In this document: positions 39,901-51,900 of the stretch, one piece after another
How the letters are laid out: every line of letters starts with the position of its first letter
How positions within the stretch are numbered: the stretch's first letter is position 1
From: Lates calcarifer
Lineage: Eukaryota > Chordata > Actinopteri > Centropomidae
Length of the DNA: 64,000 nucleotides
Assembly (NCBI RefSeq): GCF_001640805.2
Contig: NC_066842.1
Location: 25,049,894 to 25,113,893 of the forward strand
Direction of reading: 5' to 3'
Program-made: the position numbers and the translations under genes
The notes under the pieces: generated by a model
The model's input: only the letters and a program-made list of their open reading frames with translations
Databases searched by the model: none
Told to the model about the DNA's origin: nothing

Positions 39901-42900
39901 TCAGAGTGGAGGCTCAGAGAAGCTAACAGAGGCAGGCCTCTCATTTCAGACAAACACACTCTGTCTTCTGTCATCCTGCAGTGTCTCAGATGGTGTGTGT
40001 GTGTGTGTGTGTGTGTTCACTTGGCATCACTAGAACTTTCCCTGTTTCTCAATATAGCTGCAGAACCAGCCTGAGTGAAAGTGTGGAGCTCTGTTTCTAC
40101 ATAACACAATGAAATTATTTTGATTGACATAAGATTTATTATAAATGTTTATCTGCCCCTGAGGATAAACTTTTAATAATTTGGGTTATCAACCAATATG
40201 GTAAAAAATGATCCCTACTTAACATTTAAATGTTAGCATTGTCATTGTGACCATGTTAGCTTGCTGACGTTAGCATTTGGAGTGTCAACATTTATTTGAC
40301 AGCATTCACTTCACACTTGTTCTGTTTTGGGAGTTTTAAGGAGATGATGTCTGGTCTGACTCTGAGTGCTGTTGTGACTTTGCCACTTGGGCGTATTCAG
40401 ACATGAATAGAACAAACATGTAAAACAGCCATCACATTTGCCTAAAGAGGTGCATGTGTGTATTATGCTGCAAAATAAGCAGACCTAATAAAACTGTACA
40501 GTTGCTGCTCAGCTTTAGACTGTGCATTAAAGTCTACATTACTTTGATAGAATATAGTTTGTTTTAACTTTATCCCTTTACATTTCCTGCAACAGCTGCA
40601 GAGTAGTAGTTTTCATGTTGCTGCCTCCAAAAGTCTCTGACATGTGGCTGTAAAATTTGAATTCCTGCATTAGGAGTAAACAACATGCTCATGTTTCTAA
40701 GCTGAGCTTGGGAGAAGACAGGAAAAGTTCCAACTGTGAGTCCAGCTTTCTCTCACTGCCAGTTCGATAAATCACTGTCAGTGTGCAGAGATGATTTATC
40801 ATTTACATTGAAAGGAGTAACATTTTAAGATCACAGATGTGTCTTGATGGTCAGTATCTTCTCCAGTCTTCAAGTCTCCCCCTCCACAGGCCAGACACCC
40901 TGACTCCTGTTTTATCTGGGGCCACATTCGCTCCAGCTCTCCTCTTCTGCTGAGTTTATACACCAACCTGACCCTGTTCTTACCAAGTGGTTCATTCACA
41001 CACACTTTCTGTGTCCCTCTGTGAACTAGTGAACCACTGAACAGCAGTTTTTTTGCCCTTTTTGTGTGTCTGCATTCCTGGGATGAGCAACTCTCCTGTA
41101 TCAACACCCATTACACACAGGCATGCACACATTTTACAGAACCATGTCCACACAGAGCATCCATCATTTGCATGCTCGTAAATAAAGATAATCACATACA
41201 TATAGTCACAGCTTCAACCTTGTACAGTTCTATGTTTACAGAATTTTCTCCCATTACGCAGCACATACTCAGTTTCCTACACACTGCCCACCAACCTCAT
41301 GACTGACCAGAGCTCTCTGTCTCTGGTCACATAACTGAATATGAGTCCCACTGGTCACTCAGACAGAGATGAAGACCCTATGGGGCCATTACCAAAGACA
41401 ATGCCTTATAAACTCAAAATGACATTACCATGAGCTGTCTCCACAGAAGAACAAATACGACAAAAAGTCACTCGCACTCATTTGGCTGTGGCGTGTCTTT
41501 GCCATAGGCTACATGTTATGTATGCTTGTGTTCAGCCCTCTGCTGGTGACCCACTGAACTGCATTTATTTTGAAAATCCATGCATGGAGGAAGTACAGTG
41601 TGTTATTTTCTTTAAAATAATTCATTCCTCCTTCATTTACAGGGTGAGTCACCCTGCCTCGCAGAGCTGCTGACCCACATAGAATAATGTTTATTGTGAA
41701 CAACCACAAGTTAGTTTCCATCCATCAGTCCTCTATAACTACTTATCATAAGATAGGAAGGGCTCAAAGCCTATCCCAGCATGCACAGGGTGAGAGACAG
41801 GGTGCAGGTCACCAGTTGCCTGGGATAACACACTTTAAAAAATACATTCACATTTGTGAATAAAGATTCAATTCTCAATGAAAAACAGGAAAATACACAC
41901 GTGGAACCCTTTTCCTCTATGATAAACCTACTAAGCATCCTCACACTGGTCAGCTGTTGTGTAGCTATATAGCAAATGACTGGACTTCTGTTGACTTGCT
42001 GATGATTTTGGTCATCTGTTGCTTGTAGTTCTTACTGTTCTCTCTGTCTCCCCTTCAGACTGAAGCCACTGGACATCGAGTTCATGAAGAGACTCCATGA
42101 CAAAGTCAATGTCATCCCTCTTATTGCAAAAGCCGACACTTTGACCCCCGAAGAGTGCCAGCTTTTTAAAAAACAGGTATGTGTGTTGGTATGTGTCACA
42201 TTAGAGGGACAGACAATGCAATGGAAATATACTTACTAGCTTTATTCTCAAGAGTTAGATGAATATCAATACCGCTCTCATGCCTCTGCATCCCTTATGG
42301 AGCCAGAGCTAAGAAGCAATTTAGCCTAGCTTAGAATAAATAATGGAAGCAATTGAAAACATGTACCCCAGCTCTTTCAATAAATCCTCAACAAAGTTCA
42401 TGACATGCAACAAGGAAAAAGCATAGCACATATGGGTGGATACTCAACCTAATAAGAAATTAAAATTCTTTTTTGAGTTACATATTTATGCAGGTCTACA
42501 GTGTGTGTGCATGTTGCCTTTATTCTAATTTCTTTCTCCCTTCCTCAGATAATGAAAGAGATACAGGAGCACAAAATCAAAATTTATGAATTCCCAGACA
42601 CAGAGGATGACGAGGACAACAAGCTCATCCGAAAGATAAAGGTAATGGACCGCACAGTCTTGTTAGTAATTTAAAACTTGATTAAAGTGCCTCTGATTGA
42701 TCTCAGCAGGAAGACGGATAAAAGGTCAGACTATCCTTTGGTCAGTATCCAACCCCTGGAGCTGCCTCTGTCCCTTTTCCCCATGACTGGCAGTCAAACT
42801 GCTGAACTGATCATCGGCTTTATAGACAAGTTCATTGAAGAACTTTCTCTAGTGATTGTTGTCTATGCAACTATCTGCCCCAGTAACTGTTGCCTCTGGC

Positions 42901-45900
42901 AAGAGCCCAGCATGTTTTCTGCCTGCTTTTCTCCAATGTTGGTCATCAGTGACTGTGTTTACATGATTAGTCTAGTCACACCAGTAGGTGAAACTATTTA
43001 ATTTCATTTTTAAATTTGTTGCATTATATTAATCTTGGAACAGCTAGCTTTAGTTAGCTGTCTAGATAGTGTTGAGCTTTGAGTCCAAAATGGAGGAAGC
43101 TATTGTAGCTTATTAGCTATATTGCATCCATTTTTTACCCTCCACTGTAAGAGTATAAGGAGGGCTTCACCAAAAGACAAATTTGTCTAACTAGCTTTCT
43201 AACTGAGAGCACTTTTTCCACTCTTCAGTAACTCTCATTCTATTGAATGACATGAAAAACAGTACTGAGAGCAAAGTACACCATTTCCATTTGCTAAAGC
43301 ACTAGCATGTTCCTGGCCTGCGTTAGTGCTGGCCTATCCCTGCAGTGTGTTAGCTGTTAGCTTTCCAGCCACAGTAGCTTCACTAAGTAGTCTCTATATC
43401 ACAAAGTGAGAGAGAACATATATACATCTTGCTGGGTGAAGACAGGAGTTTTCATGTAAAAATACTTATCAACATGACTTGAGTATCTCAACCCAAACAT
43501 TAATACAGTGGCCACAGGAAGCAACCAATGAAACTGAGCAGTGGCTCCATTCAGAGATACAGCTTCTGTTTGTAGTAACAGAAATGTGTATATCTTCTCA
43601 CTCCAGGAGAAAATGCCCCTGGCAGTAGTCGGCAGCAACGTGGTGATTGAGGTGAACGGCAAGAAGGTCAGAGGTCGCCAGTACCCGTGGGGCGTGGCAG
43701 AAGGTAGGTTCTCGAAGGTCCAGTGCTAGAAAGGAAGAACGCCACTTCTGTTTTGTGGCCAAGCTGCACCTTGAAGGTTTATGAGAAATCTGGAAATTTT
43801 TTGGCATTTTAAATAATTTTGACACCACATGCTGTATGTCATTGCACCTTGGTCAGACAGTGACAGATGTGAGAGAGAAGCCGAAGCATGTTGGTGTTTG
43901 GGTTTGACGTGTTTGAGAATGTCCAGCTGTCACAGTACTTTCTTTGTTGGAATGGATGAAGCATGTTGTTCCTGAGAGTGTTGGACACAGTGCATGTTCT
44001 CCACAAGGACCCTCTGTATCCACCAAATGTACTAAGTGCCAGGTAAAATAATGACTTGTCAAAATGTAAACAAGGAAATATTGTAACTGGAAGTAAGTTT
44101 AAGCTAAGGGGGTTGGTCTAATTACTGGAGTTTGCGTCTGTGTGCATGTAGTCTTTGTGCTTTACTGGATGGCAATGTTTGAGGTGATAAAATTAGTTTG
44201 CGGTTCTTCCTGTCTTTGTTGGCACTGGTTTTCACAGAGTTTACAGTGACATCACCTTTCTATTTGTTGTTAGATTTGGTGTTAGTCTAGCCCTGGGACT
44301 GTCTTCATCTACTGGTGGTAAAGCCCCATTATCTCCACTCCACCAGTGTCTTGTTGCCTGTTTATCCACCGCAGCTCTTTCTGTTTTAGCTTGTTGTGTC
44401 TATTCAGTTTTCATTTTCTGTGTCAGTCAGTGTTACTTTAGTTTACATCATCCCACCCCAAGCCAAGATACTTCTCCTTTAAGAATTTTTCTTGATTTAC
44501 TGGGGGACTGTATAAGTGTCTTCAGTTAATCCACCAGCTTGGGAGACTCAGCCACATGGACCAGGTTCATGCCATGACGCTTCCAACTTTTCCCCATCAA
44601 AAGCAATCAGCAGCGTTCACAGCTGGGAAACCGTGAGGAGCAGTCATAATCGACACCAGCTGGTTGGTCAGGGTGTCTAGATGACGGGGTTAGATTCAGC
44701 TTGAATCTGCCTGCACATTATAACATCCTGATGAAGTCTGCAAGCAAGTAATTAATAGAGTAGATGGTAGGACGAGCATGACTGTCTGAGTTCATTCAGA
44801 TGTCAGTTTTAAAAATAACATTTTGGGGTATTTTATATGGTTTTCATTGTTTGGCTTATTAAGATAGCAATAGTAGAGAGATGACTACAATGGTTCCAGG
44901 CCAGATTCAAACCAAGGGCTTTGCAGTTCATTTTGGCACCTTAACCTGAAGGCACAGAGTCATGCCAGTATCATTACAGTTTGACAAGTATGAATTTATC
45001 TGGCAGTTCTTACATTGTTACCTTATATACCTGCCCTTCTTTCCCTCAACACAAACACACATGCACACAGTCTTTTAGACAGAATTGGTCTCGACCCCGA
45101 TAGGACGATTGGCGTAGCATATTATGGGATATGTTGTATCAGTACGGCAGTGGGCACTGACTGACTGACTCAGCTGACATCAGACCGTCACCTTTTCACC
45201 ATTAGCCACAATGAACTGTTGTTGCTCCTACTGGTGTTTTCATTTGTGTTAAAGTCCCCTGAAAGATGATATGCTGTATCTATCTTTATATAAAGTAATA
45301 TACCTCTGTTGCTCTGTGGTTGACCGTTTATCAGTCTTTCACTTTTTCATTCTTTCTTTTCTCTCCTTTTTCTTTTTTCTTTGTCTATTCTTTTCCATGA
45401 CTGACAGAGGGCATTTTTGGTAAACAAAACCATCTTTCACTTTATTTCAACCTCATTTTCTCCTCTACTCCTCCTCCCTCAGAGTGTCCCCCAAACTCTC
45501 CATCCCTCCTTTCCCTCCACTTTTCTGTTGCTGTGCTGTCTCATCATTAGGCTGATGGTCAAACCAATGCTCTGATCAGACTTGGGCTGAATATTCACTA
45601 AAACTTTCCCAAACACTAGAACACACCATATTTTGGAAACATTTGAACACAAAGGAAGAACATGAATATATTCATATTATTTTGAGACCAAAAGAACATT
45701 GACACGTTCACATGTTCCTGATGTGGGTCAAAATGCTCTTTGCTAACACCTATGATATACCCCAATGCTAAATGAGCCTCTAAGTGGAGCACTGTCCACA
45801 GTAAGAAGACCTTGTGTTTCTAAAAACATTCTTGTGACAGTTATTATTATGACATAGTTTAGATTTCTTTTATTTATTTTACAGATTAGATATCAGTAAG

Positions 45901-48900
45901 TCAGTGTAGATATTGCTGTGGTGTTTACTCTTCAATGGGACTATACACACCACATGTGACTGCACATGTAGTGTTTTTGGTACAGTAGTATCCCAATGGC
46001 CTGGATTTATTGTTCTAACCACAAATCCATTCACTGAACAGTGATTTGTCGCTGCACAGTGGCCTCCATGTTGTTCTCTATTTATATCTTGGATGTCAAA
46101 AATGTTACATTATCCTCGTTGTGTCATTTGGTGTAAATTTTAACAGCATATTAACATCGCTGAGATTAGTTTATCACAGAAATACTCGTAATGATGTCTG
46201 TGTTAGCCAATGAGTAATAAGAAAAAATCCCAAATATTCTGCATGTTGGGGTGATTTAGAGGCAGTGTTGCCGGTACATGATTTGTCCACCAGAGAGTGC
46301 TGACAAGTTTATTTTGAAAAGTTTCCACTAGCAAAATGTCTGATTCAGTTCATATCTTGGTCATAAATCTAAGGATTTAAGGATTCCTTATCAAAAATAT
46401 GTCAATGTTAAAAAAAGAAATATCAGTGGATGAATCATAATCTGATTTACACTGAGCTTTAGAGCGCTCAAACTCTCAAACAGTGTGGAGTATATCACAC
46501 AGATAAATCCACTTTAATCCACACCCATCAAAGGAGAAGACGAACCAGGCAACATCAGAGCAAAACCCAACATGCACTGCTGCTTCACTTCATAAATGAT
46601 TTAAAAGACATGCTCTCTGCCTAAGGAATAATTAAACAATAGTTAAAGTCTCTGCTTATCGTCAGTCATCACAGTGTATTTCAGGTGTTACCATAAGAGC
46701 TGGTGATCTAGCAGGGGGACACGTGAATGATTATTTTTGTCGTCTTTGTTCTTATCACTTAATTGGAAAGTCGAGCCATAAAACAACCTCTCTGAATGTT
46801 CACTGTAATCCCAGTTTATTGCAGCCTGGGTCTTATTTTCTATTAGTCATAACAATACTGTACTCACCACAGTAATTACTGAGATCTGGGAACAAAGTGA
46901 AATGTTTTGAGTAATCTCATACTAAACAGGAAAACTGTGTGTGCACAGCTACAGCAAGTACAGCTGGTCAAACAGCTGGGTAATAATTTCACTATTTGTT
47001 TTAAACCGCGTTTTTCAGACATTTTCGTGATGTCACTGTGCTCCCAGATCTTGGTAATTAACATGGAGAGTATAATGTTATTATTACTGATAAGTCTAAT
47101 GGCTAAAATTAAAAAAATAAGATCATGGTTGTAATAAAAAAGGAATGACCCTGTAAGGTTCATTTGACGATATGTACTTGACTTATATCTCAAGTGTTCC
47201 TGTGTGTCTGGTGTTCTCAAGAGGTTTAAAGCCTTCATACACTCCCAGGTCTGATGCTGTGAATAGTCATGGAGAAAACTAGAGGCTGTTTGGTGCTGAA
47301 GCTACAGCTGCAATAGAAACATCACTCTAATGCCGTGGTTCCCTTCTTTGCTCCTGTGGTATGAAATGTAGCGGTACCGTTTAATCTCAGCCCTGCTTTA
47401 CCACGTGATTCAGCCTACTGTATTTGGTTTGAGTTGAATCAGTTGTGTTGGTGCAGGGTGAGAAAGGTGTGCAGGCCTCAGTGTATCACTGGACCAAGGA
47501 CTGGGATCCACCATCCTAACACATTGCTTATAGGTTCATGAGCAGTTAATGGTGAGTTAGTGTTTTGCAGAAGGGCATGTAGCAGCTTATTTAAGTCATC
47601 AAGATAACATGTGGCTTGGTATCATGAATTCTCACTCATTAGCATACTTGGACTTTTAATGTAAGGCTATATAGAGACTTTGTGTTTGCAAAAGAAATCC
47701 TGCACACACACATACATACTCGTTGTTGCATGTTTTAAATAAAGTTGTGTGCTCTTGATTCATTAAACCAATGCAGTTCATCACCATGGCCTTAATAAAC
47801 ACTGCTAGTAGATAAGGCACTCAGGCTCAAAACACCTGATGGACAGAGGCAATTTTCCATAAATGTCCATGTCTCACTGATTGACAGATTACAAACAGAA
47901 GTGACATGGATAAAAACAAAAGACTGGCGTGTCCATCAGGTATTTTCTGCCATTCATCAATAAATGAGATCTGTTTACTATCAGTTACAACTCTTTTTTT
48001 TTTTCCCCTATGACCCTTGACCCCACTTAGCTCCTCTACTTGTTCCCTCATTGAGACTGTCCACAGCTGGTCATGCATAGACCCTCATATAACACCCCCT
48101 CCAATAACCACACTCCCTCTACAAACCTCTTTAAGCCAGTTAGCTTGGACACATGCAGGCTATGGTGTTGATCCGGGCCAAATCTGGGCTGAATCTGGGC
48201 CAAACATGGGCCGCATCTGGGTCCAAACTGGGCCAAGTCTGAGCCATAAAATACCCAGCTGCTCCAGACCCAGATTTAGCCCCCGCTGGGCACAGACAGT
48301 AACTGAAAAACCATACCCCTCCCCTCCGTCAGAGCTCCCTCCTCTAGAAGAGACAGGAGGTCAATGGCTGGCTTGGGATGCCAAGGGGCGGGACTGCTTA
48401 AGTTTCATCAATGGTAAGGTGTCCTCCTTATTCGCTCCCCTGATGATGATTTACTGCCAGTCGGGTGGAGGCTAACCAATAAGGAGCAGCGTATTTGATG
48501 AAGAGGAGGCTGGAGATTCACCACACACGTCCTCAGCAGCAGTTCTTGCAGTCCTTTTCCAGAATCCCATCTTACCGTGTAACCATGTCTCGTACAATCA
48601 TCTAACTGTACAATGTTGAAACTAGACCAGTTCTGTTTACTGTTGTCTGACCAAGAACTTGTGTTTGTTCTAACTATGTGGCATCTGTGGGTCCAACAGT
48701 GACAGGCTGTGATCAGATAGGAGGCATTTTTCCTGTGCTCAAATATAAAACTCAGAGTCAGTCGTAACAGAGAACAGGAGGTCAGAGAACATCGTCATTC
48801 CTCATTGTTCTCATTGCAGCACCAGGGGTAAATATTCTAGATCAAATGCAAGAGTGAACTAAAATGCAAGTCCTGCTGGCTTCAACAGATCAACTGTACT

Positions 48901-51900
48901 AAAGTGAGGTGAAGTCTCTCTTTCCAAAAGACTCAACACTCCTGCTCAACAGCTAATGTTTTTCTATCATTAAGAAGATATTAAAGCTGCACTAGTCAGA
49001 TTTTTAAACTAAATGTTGTTGTTGTTGTTGTTTTGTTTTGTTTTTTATGGCCACAACTTAACTGGTCTGTTATTGGTCTCAATATTAATGAGACCAATGA
49101 GAATATTGCTTTCAGTTGCAGCTGGCAGCTGTTTTCAAACAGCAGACAGATGAAGCTAGCCAGTAAACACTGTGGAGCATTTAGCAGCTAAAGAGCCAGA
49201 TATTTTCTCAAGACTTGGTGGAAACTAAAACAGAGCTAAAAGGAAAGTTAATATTAAATGTACATTCATCAGGTGGGGAAAAAAAATCATCAGAACAACA
49301 TTATAAGGCAATACTATCTTTTACTGTTGTGCCTTCAGCTTGTGCAGCTTTAAGGCTCAGGTGTGTTTGATGGCTCATTTGCACGATCGACTGTCAAAAG
49401 GTCTGAGCCTATTACAACCTAAATACACTTCATATACTCGAACATGTGCCCTTTCCTCTTTAGATGTTCACTCATCATCAGAAGCTGTAAACTGTTGGGC
49501 ATAATTAAAGTGAGGGTGATTAACCTTTGAGAATAATCTTAAATGTTGAATTCCTTTGTAATTAAAGAGTCCTTTCAGTACCCCCCATTTCAGTACTCTC
49601 TGCTGTTACTGCTACAGCCTCTCTTGGTCTGGTATGACCAGTGGCTTATGGTGGCTAAGGCTAATGTTAGCAAATGTTAATTAAAAATTCTGTTTGGTGG
49701 CACTTTAATCAGTCTTTACTTGTGCCACTGTTGCACTATGTTTTAGCAAACTTAATGCTTAAATTGTTTAATCATAAAAGCAAAATAAGAAATAAACCAG
49801 ACTAATAAGGTAAGCTAATTAATTCCATAATGTAAGTTACATAACAATATCTAAGTTTGCTAACACTAGGTAATAGTCACCAAGCTAATGGTCACCTGGG
49901 CCAAGTAGTAGAACTTTTAGTCTTAGAGGTTACAAACATGTCTAAATAACAAACAAAGGAATGATTCTGAAAATAGGTTGGCAGTAGAGGTGTTTTCTCT
50001 CAACTTATTTCCTCCAGTACATCTGGTGTTTAGCTTGTTTTTGACACAAACCCATTTCAGTGCTCATATTAAAACCATCCTATGTGATCATGGCCTGACG
50101 TCTCTTCGCCCTCTGCTGTTGTCTGTTAATGTGCTGCTACAGCTGATAATGTAGCGTGCCTTTTTTACTGTCACTTTACACACCAGCTCCACCTGAAAAC
50201 ACCTTCCCCTCAGCGTCCCTCTCCTTTTAGAACTGATGAGTGAATGAACTTTACATACTATGGTGTGTGTTTGTGTTTGTGTGTGTGCGTGCGTGTGCGT
50301 GTGTGTGTGAACCAAGTCTGGATTGAGATTAGAAACAGTCATTTTAACTTGGTGGAGTTTTGTTTTATTTTTTGATCTTTTGTCTGTACCACCATCATAC
50401 ATCTTCTCATGTAAATAACACACACTACAGTTGTATTGATTTTACTCACCAAAAACACAATAACCTGTGTTTCTGCTGGGACTGCCTCTGTATACGAACA
50501 CACAACCGACAACCATTTACCCAGAGTTCATTTCCACCTGTAAGACAGTCATGCTGTATGTGCAGATATCTGTAGAGGCTCTGATATTCTAGCTCAGTTT
50601 CCCTTGAGACCAGATACTAATTATTATGATTATTACCATGAGAAGTGTTCTTGTATAGTAATTTTAATATCTGTGTGTGTCTCTCCTCCTCCCTTTCTGT
50701 TCTCCTCTCTCCTCTCCTGTGTGTTTCAGTGGAGAATGGGGAACACTGCGACTTCACTGTTCTCCGCAACATGCTGATCAGGTGGGACAGAGTTTTACTG
50801 TTTAGCTTGACTTGATTCAGACTCATGAATGCAGTTTAATATCTGATCCTTTGATGAGTGAATCAGTTTTATTAATTCCTGTCAAACCGAAGTCCATTAG
50901 AGATCAACAGATTTCTTCTAATTGCCTCATTAGCTTACAGAAAATGAATTTAAAAAGATGAATATACTACTACATTTGTAGGTTTCGCTTGTACTTGTAT
51001 AGATAAACCTTCTTGTTGCTTTCTCTCTCAATTCATTCCTTCTCCTCACTCCTTCCATAGGACCCATATGCAGGATCTAAAGGATGTCACCAACAATGTC
51101 CACTATGAGAACTACCGCAGTAAGAAACTTGCTGCTGTCACCTGTAACGGAGTGGACACTTCCAAGACCAAGGGACAGCTCACTAAGTACGACCTCGGTT
51201 TTAAAGACACATACTGAAACACTAGAGGCCAGCTTGATGCCACAGCTTTTCTCTCTGCTGGGAGGGGAAAAGGAGTTACAGTTAGAAACCTGGAGCCAGT
51301 GGAGAACAGGCCTTGCTCCATTCTCTGCAAAGCCGCAGCTCTACCTCTAGAGTACAGAAGGCCTCAAAAGCTGACTCATTAGGTTGGATAAGTTTCAGGA
51401 AGAATCTTTGGTTTAGTGCTCACGGTCTGTACCAAGTTACCTCTGAGTCCTCAGGGAAAAACTTATTACGTCCCCCAACTCAGTGGTCTCTGTCACTTTA
51501 TCCCTACATCATCAGACTGTTGTTTCATGAGAGGGATGCACTGCAGCTCACTGTGACTGAGTTAATGTAACTGATAGCAGAAACACTAAACTTTATGAAA
51601 CAGCTGTCAGTATGGATTGGTTACATCTGGCTGATACTGATCTGCTTAACAAGGCCAGCATCGACCTGGACACCGATTCTGCGGATCCAGCCGGTGCCTC
51701 CCTGCTTCCTAACAGTGGTCCGTCCTCAGTGACTGCAGATTACAGACAGTCAGAGTAGAAAGGGCTAAGTGCAGTGCTAGCCAACTGTATAAAGAGTGTG
51801 GATCAGCTACGTCAGCCACTAACTTCTACCTCATTTCTGTGATCAACAGGAGTCCCCTGGCACAGATGGAAGAGGAGCGTAGAGAGCACGTGATGAAAAT

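Larger units (their letters stand above)
38994..42058 (+). other. septin7: septin 7 intron 5
   Basis: A 3.1 kb intron with a (GT)n tract at 39992-40016 and a SINE-tail remnant at 41718-41830. Short open frames on both strands show no recognisable domain. Confidence 0.7.
43704..50729 (+). other. septin7: septin 7 intron 8
   Basis: A 7.0 kb intron. It contains a pyrimidine-rich tract at about 45330-45407 ending in a good acceptor, an 11-bp-type degenerate minisatellite at 48171-48246, a (GTT)n patch near 49016-49032 and a (GT)n region at 50263-50309. No gene is visible on either strand. Confidence 0.65.

Noticed and set aside
48017..48475. 152-codon plus-strand frame with [21 protein letters not shown] repeats
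   Set aside because: The repeats come from the minisatellite at 48171-48246, and the rest has no recognisable domain or splice signals.
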